DNA of 64,000 nucleotides, from the NCBI RefSeq assembly GCF_033568475.1, contig NC_133120.1, forward strand, positions 86,570,151-86,634,150. The letters are read 5' to 3'. Shown in pieces: positions 23,212 through 35,032 of the stretch (position 1 is its first letter; each line of letters starts with the position of its first letter). The translations under genes and the position numbers were made by a program. The DNA is from Henckelia pumila. Lineage: Eukaryota > Streptophyta > Magnoliopsida > Lamiales > Gesneriaceae. The notes under the pieces were generated by a model that was not told where the DNA came from, did not search any database, and saw nothing but the letters and a program-made list of their open reading frames with translations.

Positions 23212-26106
23212 ATGGCGACTGATATGGTGGTGTTGCAACATGCGACGGTGGATAATGGGTGCTGCAAGAAAGGACCGGGGTATGCTTCTCCTCTTGAAGC
23301 CATGTCTGGGCCGAGGGAAGCTCTGATTTATGTTACTTGTATTTATACAGGTATTTAATTAATTTGAGGTTGTTCTTTTTATTGTTTTTTCTTTGCTGAA
23401 TTTCTTGGATTTGGTTATCTGCTGATGCTTTACTGGGTGCTGATCTTTTGAATCATGATGGATTCTGTCTTCATGATTTTATTTTATTTTATTTCATTTT
23501 TATTTGGAGTGGATCTCCCGAAAAGTAAATAGCTGGAATCAATTGAATATAGAGCCAGATATTTGGTTCTGATTCTTTGAAAATTATTCATAAAATTGAA
23601 AATTTTAGATTCGAAGTTCCTACCGCAAAGTGAGGATCTTTACACTTTTATTGTTGGAAAAGTACTAAATTGATTGTTTACACGATCAAGAATTTACAAG
23701 ATTCAGATGGTCTCTTGCCAATTTTTTTAATAAATTAAGCTGATTCTGAATGTCAACCTTTGTCATCTATTTAATTAATCTTTGTTGCGACGAGTGTAAA
23801 CAATTCCTGTTTTAAAGGTAAGATTGATTCAAAGAATTTGATTTACCAGTTAAAAAAAGTTAGTGGGGATTCGACATTTTCCCATATACTTTCAATGATT
23901 AACTTGCAACTAACACTATGATTATGTTGCTATACAAAATTTATAGGGACAGGAAGGAATAAGCCAGACTACCTTGCTACGGTGGATGTAGATCCAAGCT
24001 CACCAACTTACTCGAAAGTGATCCATAGGCTGCCTATGCCTTTCATTGGCGATGAGCTGCATCATACTGGATGGAATTCCTGCAGCTCTTGCCATGGCGA
24101 TGCATCTTCTGCGCGCCGCTTTCTTGTCCTACCTTCGCTTGTGTGAGTGGCCAAATTTGTCAAAGATAAATCGATTGCTTCACGAAACATTTACCTTAAA
24201 CATGTTAGGAAAATTGTGTGTGTCATGGTTTCTTTGTCCACTTTCTGTGTATAAAAAGTTACAAGTAGCCATTCGTGCCACATCCACATTTGCGTTTTGT
24301 TCATGTGTTTTTGTGTAGAAACCTTTTTGACAACAGAGGTTATTACTCTTTTTTTGACATGTTCCTCTAATGCCTTTATCTCAGGTCTGGCCGTATTTAT
24401 GCGGTCGATACCCTAAAGGATCCAAGGGCTCCAAGTTTACATAAATTTGTTGACCCCAAAGATATAATACAGAAAACTGGATTAGCATTCCCGCACACAG
24501 CTCACTGTCTTGCTTCAGGTGAGATCATGGTGTCGTGTCTTGGAGATAAAGATGGAAAGGCCGAAGGAAATGGATTTCTTCTGCTCGACTCGGACTTCAA
24601 TGTCAAAGGAAGGTACCTTTGTTATGATTCGTGCCCTAAATATAGACTTAGTATTTCATATTTTCATTGGCATTTCTTCAAACTTTATAGATTCACATCA
24701 ATGGTCTGGAAACTAAAGATCGTAAATTAGTAAATGACTTCCATTTCTTCATGATAGGTGGGAGAAGCCAGGTCACAGCCCCCTTTTCGGCTACGATTTC
24801 TGGTACCAACCTCGGCATAAGACCATGATCAGCACTTCATGGGGAGCCCCTGCTGCCTTCACCAAAGGTTTTGACCTTCAGCACGTTTCGGATGGTCATT
24901 ATGGAAGACATTTGCATGTATATAGTTGGCCTGAGGGTGAGTTGAAACAGACTTTAGACCTTGGAAATTCCGGTCTCTTGCCTTTGGAGGTATATTACAT
25001 TTTATTGTTATCTGCGGTTGTGTGTTATAATTTTCTCCGTTGAATTTTTTCTCGACTCACGTGATGCCGTACTTGAATTCAGATTAGGTTCTTGCATGAT
25101 CCGGCTAAAGATACCGGATTCGTGGGATGTGCTTTAACAAGCAACATGGTCAGATTTTTCAAGAATTCGGATGGGTCATGGAGCCACGAGGTGCGTCAAA
25201 TGACTCTTTTTTCTTTTTTCTTTTTTTTCAGTCTCACGTTTAATGATTTAAAGTGAAGAGAATTCAATGCATTAATCTAAGCTTGTCTATTGCAGTTATC
25301 AGCATCAGTGAAGCCTCTGAAGGTGGAGAACTGGATTCTACCTGAAATGCCTGGACTTATCACTGATTTTCTGATATCTCTCGACGACCGATTTCTCTAC
25401 TTGGCTAATTGGCTTCACGGTGATATTCGACAATATAATATTGAAGATCCCGCGAATCCTCGACTGACTGGCCAAGTATGGGTTGGAGGTTCGATTCGAA
25501 AAGGAAGTAACGTCGTTGCTGTGGCAGAAGATAGCACTACATACCAGATTGATGTACCTGATATTCAGGTACTAATCATTTTTCCAAACCAAGTAGTAAC
25601 TGGCTTGTGTTATTGGGTATTCCATTTTCAGTGATAATTAAAAAGCTAAATTTCAGGATTCATTCGATAAGTCTGAAAGCCTTTTTTAAGTCTAATGTAT
25701 ATGACAACATCTACACTCATAATGATGTCTGATGATAAAAAGCACCTCTTTCGAAAACTGTTTCGTGATCAATCATCAATGGAGGAGTTGAATTAGTTGT
25801 TTCTTTTTCTTTTTGGCAATCCAGGGACATCAACTAAGAGGAGGACCTCAAATGATACAGCTGAGTTTAGATGGGAAACGTCTCTACGCAACGAATTCGC
25901 TCTTCAGCACATGGGACAAACAATTCTACCCTGATCTTACGGAGAAAGGTTCCCACATGCTGCAAATTGATGTAAACTCTGATGAGGGTGGGCTTACCAT
26001 CAACCCGAATTTCATCGTGGATTTCGGATCTGAACCTGACGGCCCTTCTTTGGCGCACGAAATGAGATATCCCGGGGGAGACTGCACTTCCGATATTTGG
26101 ATTTAA
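23212..26106 (+). CDS. SBP1: Selenium-binding protein 1 / methanethiol oxidase
   Basis: Seven exons are proposed: 23212-23350, 23947-24142, 24385-24612, 24758-24989, 25083-25190, 25296-25568 and 25825-26106. All have GT-AG junctions and consistent phase, giving 485 residues, close to the usual ~490 for plant SBP1. Motifs in order: [13 protein letters not shown] near the start, [15 protein letters not shown] (the conserved CSSC pair), [59 protein letters not shown], and a C-terminal [15 protein letters not shown]. This is a cytosolic beta-propeller enzyme that oxidises methanethiol in animals and bacteria; in plants it is linked to cadmium and selenium handling. A GTGAG inside exon 3 (at 24518) is coding, not a splice site. 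No defect was seen. Confidence 0.93.
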
Positions 26107-26589
26107 CTCTGATATGGCTAGCTATAACGTGCGTTTGACAAAACGTAGTCATAAATTTATATAAACTTAGCATAAGATGTGTTGTTATACACATTATACA
26201 TTATGTTCTTGTTTATTTAACTTGGATACAGAATTTGCAACTTTGATGAAATTTTATTTTGGAGATTAACTGTATCCCTTTCGTATAGAACCTTTACAAG
26301 AGCGCTGGAATCGCAATAACAGACCGATATTTGAATCTGGTTGAAAGTGGCGATTCAGCTAGTTTAGATGTACAAAACTTTAAGCCATAAAAAACAAATA
26401 TTAAGCTCAAAAGTTTCTTTGTTCGAGGTCACCACGCAAGGCCTAGACCTCATCGGAAACATTAAGGAAGCAGGAATGCTAATCTTAAATCAAGCACAGC
26501 CAGTGAGTCGAGAAAAAATGCGACAACAGGCTCGAAAATTCTTTTGACAAGAAGATTTCATGTCTAATAATTATCTCCAAAATCCAAGA
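26107..26589. other. Spacer between two convergent genes
   Basis: It contains the 3' flanks of the selenium-binding protein gene (plus) and the PPR gene (minus). Nothing else was recognised. Confidence 0.5.
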
Positions 26590-28428
26590 TCACCAAAAGT
26601 CCTTACAAGAGCACACGCCATTCTGGAAATGATGGAATCTGCTGGCATCTCTGACAACAATTTCTCTACCCACGATGCTGCATATGAACTTCAAAACCGT
26701 GTGACAATCTCCACAAACTCGAAGGTTTTTGATAATCCGTATTGAGGTTCCAGGCACAGACTTGAGCAGACCATAGGCGACAGCCACTCTCTCACTGTGC
26801 CAAAAGAGTTGCCTTTCCTTCTCTTGCTTTTCCATATCATGCAAAACCACAGAAGTATCTGGCTCATAGCCTCGTTTTCTCATTTCTGAATCCAACTCTT
26901 TGAGTAAACTGAATATCTCATCTTTCATGGGATGCATCGCTTCACCAGCATAGAAAACTTCATCCTCTTTCCCCAAGTCGACACGACTGTACCCTGGTTT
27001 CTTTTTTGATTCCATAGCACCCATATATTTTCGCATGGTAGCAACATTGTCCCACATAGCAGCACGGGCAAAAATGTTGGACATCAATATACATGTTGAG
27101 GTATTTTTGGGTCCACGTTTGAGTAAATCATTCGCTATCCTAACCCCTAGTTCTTTTTTCCCAGTTTGAGTGCAAGAACTTAACAAAGCGGCATACGCAG
27201 CTGCATCAGGTTCAAATGGCATTGATTTAAGCACATTCTCAGCCTCTTCAAGGTGTCCTGATCTACCATAAAGATCCACCAAGCACGTATAATGCTGAAG
27301 AGATGGACTTAATCCATATTCCACCACCATAGAATCAAAAAGTTGTCGGCCTCTTTCGACTAGCCCAACATGACTACAGGCGTAAATGAGCCCAACAAAT
27401 GTTACTTCATTTGGTTTCAAACCGACCAAAGTCATCTCGTCGTACAATGAGAGTGCTTCTTTGGCACGACCATGCTGTGCCATTCCAACAATTATAGAGG
27501 TCCAAGAAACAACATCTCTCTTCCTCATTTCAATAAAAATCTTCTCTGCAGATAAAATATCACTTAGTTTAGCGTACATATCAATCAAAGCATTATTGAC
27601 ATACAAGCTTGACTCATACCCGAGACCGATCACTAATTTATGAATTTGTTTTCCAACCTCCAATGTAGCTGAACTAGCTGAACCGGCGATCAAACTTGAG
27701 ATAACAAATGGTTCCTCAATACCAACTAGTTCTCTTCTCATTTCATCAAACAGCCTAAATGCGTCATCAAGATGTCCGCTCTGCACCAAGCCAGATATCA
27801 GAGCGGTCCAAGAGTACAAATTTTTACGAGGCATGTGTCCCAAAAGCTCAGCCAACTTGATTTTGTTTCCCACTCTTGCATATCCGTACATCAAGCAAGT
27901 CCATGAAACCAAACTCTTCAGCAAAATGGAGTCAAACACCCTACTCGCAGTATCGACCATTCCACATTTCGCATAAAAATCAACTAACGCCGACTTAACA
28001 ACATCATCGTCCGAGAACGGCGACACAACAAACTGAGCATGCAACTGCAGGCCAAGTTTCGAGAAAGCCAGACAAGCGCATGCCTTAACTAGACTCGCGA
28101 AGATGAAATGATCAGGTTGGAAGCCATCCAGAGATAGCATGGAAGAGAATAGAGAAAGGGTGTTCCGGCAGAGATTGGCTTGATTGTAAGCGGTGAAAAT
28201 GGAAGCCCACGAGGCTAAGTCTCTTCGAGGCATTTCCTCGAACAGTTGAACGGCATCCTTCAGGTGGCCACTTTTTCCATAACAATCCATCACGGTGTTG
28301 GAATAGAAGGGTCCATTAACACCTAAACCGCATTTGATTACATGGGCATGGAAGATCTTGGCTTGGATTCGAAGCTGCAGCTTGTCGCATCGTTTTAGTT
28401 CTATGATCAGACGTTGGAAGTGATGCAT
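26590..28428 (-). CDS. Pentatricopeptide repeat protein, PLS class with E/E+ and DYW domains
   Basis: One exon of 612 residues. Canonical PLS repeats run through most of the protein (for example [60 protein letters not shown]). An E/E+ region follows (PGYSRVDLGKEDEVFYAG), then a DYW deaminase-like domain with the zinc and active-site features HSERVAVAYGLL and CGDCHTVLKF. The last three residues are DFW instead of DYW, a common variant. Length and flavour fit the Arabidopsis At4g14050 (MEF35) group, a mitochondrial C-to-U RNA editing factor; orthology is inferred. The start at 28428 opens directly on MHHFQRLI; no long presequence is obvious. A broken partial copy lies at 12032-12752. Confidence 0.9.
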   Translation of the reverse strand: MHHFQRLIIELKRCDKLQLRIQAKIFHAHVIKCGLGVNGPFYSNTVMDCYGKSGHLKDAVQLFEEMPRRDLASWASIFTAYNQANLCRNTLSLFSSMLSLDGFQPDHFIFASLVKACACLAFSKLGLQLHAQFVVSPFSDDDVVKSALVDFYAKCGMVDTASRVFDSILLKSLVSWTCLMYGYARVGNKIKLAELLGHMPRKNLYSWTALISGLVQSGHLDDAFRLFDEMRRELVGIEEPFVISSLIAGSASSATLEVGKQIHKLVIGLGYESSLYVNNALIDMYAKLSDILSAEKIFIEMRKRDVVSWTSIIVGMAQHGRAKEALSLYDEMTLVGLKPNEVTFVGLIYACSHVGLVERGRQLFDSMVVEYGLSPSLQHYTCLVDLYGRSGHLEEAENVLKSMPFEPDAAAYAALLSSCTQTGKKELGVRIANDLLKRGPKNTSTCILMSNIFARAAMWDNVATMRKYMGAMESKKKPGYSRVDLGKEDEVFYAGEAMHPMKDEIFSLLKELDSEMRKRGYEPDTSVVLHDMEKQEKERQLFWHSERVAVAYGLLKSVPGTSIRIIKNLRVCGDCHTVLKFICSIVGREIVVRDASRFHHFQNGVCSCKDFW

Positions 28429-28784
28429 TCATGCCTGGAAAATATTGTTCTTAATTAAAGTAGCATTCTTTTTTTTTTCCGTAGATTAATAAAGGTTTTT
28501 TCTTTTTCTTTTTCTTTTTCTTTTTTGGAAGGGTTAATAGAGGGTCATTTAAATTAAATAATTGTGATGCTTAATTCTAATCATCTTATAATAAGAAAAT
28601 TTTGAAAAAATAAGTAGTGAAATGCTAAAATTATAGTGCAATTAAATATATTTTTTTTATTTTTCATATTTAAATAAATATAATTACTTCTTTTGAATAA
28701 TATAACAATCACAATATTATATAATGCATTTACAAAAATATTATATTGATGTATCCTTATTTTTGAAATTTCTGTGTATTCAGC
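28429..28784. other. Promoter-side flank of the PPR gene
   Basis: AT-rich DNA with a CTTTTT microsatellite at about 28497-28527. No gene was seen. Confidence 0.5.
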
Positions 28785-29135
28785 AAAAGCGTGTCCTATT
28801 CGCAACCCGAGCTCTGTTTTCAGAGATGAACTATGAGCCATTATGCTTGGAATGGATCTCAGCATGCTGTGTGATTTGTCAAATGTTTGGGTTTACCCTG
28901 ATTTATTGGAGGCAATTCATGCAGTGTTAGATGGTGATGGTTGCTTAGGCCCAAATGATAATCTTATCAAAGCAATATAAGAGCTACTTTTGGATGGTTC
29001 CTTTCAAAAACTCCAGCATGTCAAGAGGATCGCAAATGCTGCTGCTCACAAGATTGCAAATCTTGCTTTATAATGTTCTCGTTCTTATACGTGGACTTTT
29101 TCATGCTTTTCGGAATGGATTTGTAATGTTATTTT
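28785..29135 (+). pseudogene. Remnant of an RNase H-like (RVT_3) retroelement domain
   Basis: Broken plus-strand frames show short matches to the plant RNase H-like domain found at the end of LINE ORF2: a segment like SSVFRDEL.AIMLGMDL, then VWVYPDLLEAIHAVLDGDG, then QHVKRIANAAAHKIANLAL, the typical 'H.xR.AN..AH.LA' ending. Stops interrupt it. It is a fragment of a retroelement or of a derived gene. Confidence 0.45.
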
Positions 29136-29299
29136 GAAAGATATATGAATTTGATTTTTCAGTTCAAAAAAATAAATAAATAATGGATAGCCATTTGGTT
29201 TCAGGAACTTAAATGGAGCGCACTTTTATGGCCCAATAGTTATTTTGAGCCCAATTAACGGATCATGTGTAGCAAAATATTATACCTGACCCAATACAT

Positions 29300-30127
29300 T
29301 TAGGGTAAGTTTGGTTCGAAGGATGTGATTATTGAATGATTAGTAGATAAATGATAAGAAGAATGATTGATGTAGAAATGTAATGTATTGTGTTAAAATT
29401 GTATTTTGTTTGGTATGATTTCGTGGATGTGATAAATTAAGAATTTTTATACATTTGGACTAAATTACCCTTCAAATATAATGAAAGTATTGCTGCCCTA
29501 ATTTATTTATCTCAACTGCTGCTTGGATTTTGTAAGGCCGTCTTCACCCTTCTTCATTCGAATTCTTCTTCATTTTTCTTAAATTCTTCCAATCGAACCA
29601 TTCTTCTTTGATATATTTTGAAATATTATGGGTAGATCGACAATCTGTTGCTTCTCATCTATCATTTTTCCGTGTTCTCGAAATATTCTAGAAATAAATA
29701 TACATAATTTTTCTGTGTTTTCTGCTGTGTTGTTTTCATGATGAATTACCGAGAAATTAAGACATTGTTGTATGATTTTACTTGGGTACGAGGACGAGTC
29801 CGGATTTATGATGTTTTCGCACCTGTGAGAGAAAACCCAACACACAGCTTTTTTCTTCCAACGTTGACATGGAGAAGCGATGAGCGAGATGCTGGGCCCT
29901 CCTTTTTCTTGGGTGTAGGATCAAGGGCAGAATTGGAAATAGGGATTTGATTATGAAAATGATTGTTAATACATGGGAGGTAGGCAAGTTTACTATCCTT
30001 CAAATAATATCAGTTTGTCCTTTGTACAATGTATTCACTAGATTTATTAAAAATTGTACCAAACACCATATTAATCGATGAAACCAGCCACAATCTTAGT
30101 CAATCTTTTATACCAAACGGGCCCTTA
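29300..30127. mobile_element. Harbinger/Tourist-like non-autonomous element, 822 bp
   Basis: The element spans 29303-30124. Its ends are GGGTAAGTTTGGTTCG and, inverted, GGGCCCGTTTGGTATAAA, an imperfect terminal repeat of the GGGC..GTTTGG type. It is flanked by TTA on both sides (29300-29302 and 30125-30127), the target duplication of PIF/Harbinger elements. No transposase was seen; the interior is AT-rich. Confidence 0.7.
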
Positions 30128-30546
30128 ATCTTGCTAACGAGATTGACAAACTATGAGATTAGCTTCGAGAGATTAGAATAGATGGACATTAATAACTGAT
30201 ATGAGTTCTATTTCGTAAAAAAAAAAAAAAATAGCTATTATTATAAAATATTCAAAATTTAACGCACACGACGAGTTTGACAAGACATTTCGAGTTCAAA
30301 TAATTGACTTTTTCACTATATTCAGAAATTTAATCTATTCATATTAGATACAAAAATTGTTGTAAAAAAAAACTCAGAAATATTTTTTAGAAGTAATTCT
30401 AAACACTACTTAAATATATATATAGTGGGCTGTTTAAATTCACTCCTTTGTCGAGTTCCTAAGTTCGGCGGCAGAAGTCTTCATGCATAATAATAATAAT
30501 TTAAAAAGGTCCATTATAATTCAGCCGACCATGCACATGAAATATG
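30128..30546. other. AT-rich spacer
   Basis: I see no gene or element ends. Confidence 0.5.
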
Positions 30547-31177
30547 CTTTGTTTAGGGCCTTTTTGTTTCTTTTTTTTTTGTGAAAACAAGAACATATAT
30601 ATAAAAATCAGTTGCGGTCGCGGATTACAGATTTACCTAAAAAAGGAAAACATAAAAAAAAACCACTATACAAAGCCTTAGATGTCAAAACATGAGCAAC
30701 CCAATTTGCTTCCCTTGAACAATGATCAATAACAGCTATAGGGTGTTGCAAAAGCAGCTCTGTAATAGAGCGAACGAGCAATTCTTCCATCGCAAAAGGT
30801 GAACAATTGGAGATTTGTTCAATCACAGTAGAAGCATCAGATTCAATAGTCCACCTTGACCAATTGTAAGAAATAGCCAGTAAAATACCTTCTTTTATAG
30901 TCATCATCTCCACCATATGTGGACTGAAAGAGCCTTGAAGACATAAAAACGATGAGACAATCACTACTCCACTCGCATCTCGAGTAACAATCCCAACCCC
31001 ACATTGAAATAAGTCTGATCGGACAGCCGCATCCACATTTATTTTAACACACCCCTCAAGTGGCCTGCGCCATCGAGTCTGTACAATAGGGATAGAGCTC
31101 GGTGATGATGGTACTGGATTACAAGATTCAAAAGCTACCAAGAGAGAATCAGCGCGAGATCTTTGTTTAGGGCCTTT
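30547..31177 (-). mobile_element. 5'-truncated LINE with 17-bp target duplication
   Basis: CTTTGTTTAGGGCCTTT occurs exactly at 30547-30563 and 31161-31177. The 597 bp between them (30564-31160) begin on the plus strand with a T-rich run (TTGTTTC then ten or more T). That is a poly(A) tail in minus sense, and a coding remnant follows. This is the hallmark of target-primed reverse transcription. The exact duplication indicates a fairly recent insertion. Confidence 0.85.
30608..31160 (-). pseudogene. C-terminal RNase H domain of the truncated LINE ORF2
   Basis: The minus frame is open from the 5' truncation point (31160) to a stop at 30608, so the visible part has no internal stop. It shows the RVT_3 RNase H pattern: VKINVDAAVR (first Asp), MVEMMTIKEGILLA (Glu), WTIESDAST (second Asp) and IDHCSREANWVAHVL near the end. 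It has no start codon of its own; the apparent first codon at 31141 is TTG, and the frame continues upstream to the insertion boundary. It is probably not expressed as a protein. Confidence 0.75.
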
Positions 31178-32047
31178 AGGCCATCCAAAACGCGCATATA
31201 TATATTATAAATTATTTATGTAGCTATTTTGTGAAACAGATTGACTAGATTTATATTTATAAATTATAATTAAACGTAATTTTTTAATTTTTAAAAAAAT
31301 TAATACTTCTTTTATGAATCAAATCAGATAAAAAAAATCTGTGTCCAAAATCAATTCACGAGAGTTTTTAACATTAACTCGAGTTCGATTAAAAAAGGCA
31401 ATAAAATACGCAACAAGAATCGGTTTTTAGTTGCCGCCGATGCTAATAAAAGACAGTTGGCTTATGGGCTACAAAATTAAAGAATTTAAAATGGGAAACA
31501 AATATATAAATCAAAGAGAATGGAGGCCGAAATATGCGGAGCCAGCAGCCAGCTTAGTTACAGCAAATTTCCTAAAACTTCATCTTTAAACTTTTGACAT
31601 CATTCATCATAAAACAGCCTGGTACGGGTTGTCTCTGTTCATATCCATTTATTTGTTTTATTTAATCAATCTCGCATTTGTTTCTCCATAATTTCTCCTA
31701 TTCTTTTATTTTATTCCTCCACCAATGGAGATAAGAATAATTGTTTTTCGACTATCGGAAAAAGGAAAAATTCAAACATGAAGTTTAAATTCTCTAAAAA
31801 TTACAGTGTAAGAATACATTTGCTTACCCCTCATTACATTCTTAAAATTGAACAAAAAATCCAATCCAGTACAGCAAATAACTACACCACAGAATGCTAT
31901 TATCAAAACAGGTACAAAAGAATAAATTGAATACAATTTGGGAACTTGATTATCTATATCAGTACAAGTGTACAAACAGACCGAAACGAGACTCGAACCA
32001 TGTGGGGACTCGAACCTCAACACATCAGTAGTACTACTCCGTTCACA
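31178..32047. other. Spacer, 3' flank of the receptor kinase gene
   Basis: AT-rich; no gene was recognised. The right part is the probable 3' untranslated region of the minus-strand kinase gene. Confidence 0.5.
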
Positions 32048-35032
32048 TCACCTACAGTCCACAGAACCAAACGAGTCCGCAAATCCAGCTGGTTTCGATG
32101 GAATACTCGACTGAGTCTGACTGCTGTAAGACAAGTCGTCGAACATTCTTGAAGTACCTTCATCAGATTGCCATCTTTGCAGCGCTTGAGGGAGGCTCAA
32201 ATGTAGATCAATACCATATTGTTCTTCATCTTCTTGTTCCGCGGGTTTGGATGGTTTCCACTGCTCCACGAGAGGTCCCAAGACATTCACAGCATGTCCC
32301 ATATCAGGCCTCTGAAATGATTCACGGGCTGTGCAGTGACCAGCCAATTCAGCCACCTTGCAAATGCTCTCATAAGTTTCATCGTCAGGATCAAGAAGGG
32401 GGTCGATGGATTTTCGGATGTTCTCTTTGTTGATTATGACCCTTCGGAACCATGCTACCAGATGTGCCTTCTCGTCGGGCATTGTTTCATCGAGGGCCTT
32501 TCTGCCGGTGATTATCTCCATTAAAACAACTCCATATGCGTACACGTCTACTTTTGTAGTCACTCGTCCAGTAGCTGCGCGAATATATCCATAGGTTACA
32601 TCAAGGAATTATCAAAAAAATTATTCAAGAATCAAGAACATAAATCGTGAATTTAATTTTGAGGTAATTGTCCTAAAAGCTTAAGATTAATTTATACTCA
32701 TTAGAACATTTCTGCAAACCATCTAGTCATAAAAGTTGCAGCTATTTTTAAATACACGCACATAACAGCAACTCCATATGCAATGCTTACCAGCATATTC
32801 AGGTGCAAGATAGCCAAATGTCCCAGCCAAACGTGTCTCCATGGAATACTTCCCATCGGGGGCATTTTTCACCAATCCAAAATCCGCAACCTTTGCTCTC
32901 ATGTCATCGGAAAGGAGAATATTGGACGGCTTCAAATCTCTATGGATGAAGCTTTGTTGGGCCAAGCTATGAAGATACTCGACTCCCCTAGCTACGTCCA
33001 ATGCAATCGTCACCCTTTGCTTCCATGTCAGAGGCTGATACCCCAATTCTTGCCATCCAAATAAATGCTGGGCTAAGGTTCCTTGTGGCATATACTCGTA
33101 CACCAAAAGCTTTTCGTTTTCATGAACACAAGATCCCAAAAGAGCAACAAGATGTCTATGCCTAACTTTGGTTAGAACAGCTATTTCAGCCAAGAATTCA
33201 TTCGTCCCTTTCATTCCCATCGCTCCACACTCCATTCTCTTAACAGCAACCTTAGTCCCATCATGCAATTCGCCTTTGTAGACAACCCCAAATCCACCTC
33301 TACCCAATACATTTTTTTCACTAAAATTATTAGTCACTTGCCTAAGAACTTGTATCGAGATTGCAGCATTTCCACCATCGGAAACGGGGATTTCACTATG
33401 GTCACCACTGCTTTGGCTATGTAATTCACTTGGAACACTACCATGTCCATTTACTCCGTTCAGCACACTAGTTTTTGCCATTTCACTGCCTTGCTCAGCA
33501 CTCTCAACTGTGCCAAATCTCTTCTGCCGTTTTTTCATATAGCATTTGTAGGACACAAACAATAGAACTCCGATGAACACCACAACAGCTACTATAACAC
33601 CAGCAATCATACCGACAGAAAGCGAACTTTTTGATGAACCAGATTTGCTTCCATCACGAGAAACAAGTCCCGAGTCAGTCCCCAGCTCCCCACCTCCACC
33701 AGTGACATTCTTGCCAAGAAAAGGATTACCACTACGAATAAACCTCACGCTAGGAGGAAATAAAGGAATTGGTCCAGATAAATTATTATTCGACACATCA
33801 AAATTTTGAAGCTGAGACAGGGTAACCAACGTGCTAGGAATCGTACCAGTAAGATTATTATCACTCAATATCAAATTCCTCAAAGAAGTGAAATTCGCAA
33901 ATGCAGGAGAAATAGAACCCGAAAACCCCTGCTTGGCCATGTTCACCACTGTAACATTCTTCCCTTGCGTATCACAGTTAATAAATCTCCAGTCTTGGCA
34001 AACATTATTGCCCAGCCAAGATTGAGCCAACGCCATGGGATACCCGAGTGCAGCCGCAACATCAAGAAGAATGGTCACCTGCGGATCACAGGGCCCGGGT
34101 TTGTCCAAACAAAAGCTGTTAGTTGTCCCAACTTCGAAATGAACTTTATCCGAAAACTGAGGGTAAGGTCCCTGTAACTTATTGTTTTGTAATGTTATAT
34201 TAAGAAGATTTGGAAGATTCATCAAAGAAACCGGTACAATCCCAGTAAATCTATTATCCCTCAACTGCAGGTCAAACAAATTCACACAGTTTGATAAATC
34301 TGGGATCCCACCAGAAAATGAATTGGAGTGTAACCAAACCTGAGACAACTGGCTCATGTTAGACAGTACATCAATGATACCAGATATGCCTTGTTGCTGA
34401 TTATTTAGCCAAAGATTCTGAATTTCTGACCCCGCAAAAGATCCAGGCAAAGATCCAGTCAAGTTGTTGTAAGACAATCTCACGTTCTGCAAATTTGGAA
34501 AAGACCCAAAAATATCCGGAATCACACCTGTGATGCTAGCATTGCTGGCATAAAAAGAAACAAGATTTGAACTGTCCGACAGATACGTAGGGATTTCCCA
34601 CGAACCCAGATTAGAATTTTCACTGATGGAAAATATCTGAAGGTTTACGAGGCCTAAAAGGAAGTTTTTGGGAGTTGATGTAAAGCCATTTATGTCGAGA
34701 TATATCTGTTCGAGCGAAGTCATGTTCTCAAAAGAAGGAAGAGGCCCCGACAGAGAGTTTTTCTGGAAGGCGAGCGATTTGAGCATGGTCAGATTGTTGA
34801 CCTCTGGCGGCAGCGTGCCGGAGACGGAGGCGGAGTCGAGGTTGATGGCGGTGACGAAGGTGGAGGTAGTGTCACAGTTGACGTTCGTCCAGCTGCAGAA
34901 GTGGGTGGAGGGTGACCAGCCGGAGGGGGCAGGAGAGAGGGAGGAGAGGAGCTTCAACATGACGGCAGAGTCGTCGGCAAAGGAAAGTAGAGGGAGGAGG
35001 AGGAGGAGGAGGAGGAGGCGGCGGGCGGCCAT
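32048..35032 (-). CDS. TMK: TMK-like leucine-rich-repeat receptor kinase
   Basis: Two exons (32791-35032 and 32048-32574; intron GTAAGC…CGCAG, within the kinase domain after LAPEYA) give 922 residues. Signal peptide at 1-19. A first LRR block lies at ~60-300. A second cap-like block with paired cysteines (C309…C315, C345…C353) resumes LRRs to ~425, the two-block ectodomain of TMK proteins. Transmembrane helix at ~472-495. Kinase: glycine loop [11 protein letters not shown] (577-587), VAVK lysine 598, HRDL 697-700, DFG 717-719, all present, so it should be an active kinase. TMKs work at the plasma membrane in auxin signalling with ABP1-type partners, by family knowledge. The C-terminus ends GSVDCR. 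The paralogue number is not decided. Confidence 0.92.

Noticed and set aside
24510-24730. Splice donor at GTGAG inside the selenium-binding protein gene
   Set aside because: The sequence across it is the conserved [17 protein letters not shown] region, so it is coding.
29738-29987. Overlapping 65-70 codon frames on both strands
   Set aside because: They lie inside the Harbinger-like element and have no recognisable domain.
31980-32030. tRNA or SINE B box (GGTTCGAGTCCC on the minus strand)
   Set aside because: No A box or cloverleaf around it; it lies in the 3' flank of the kinase gene.
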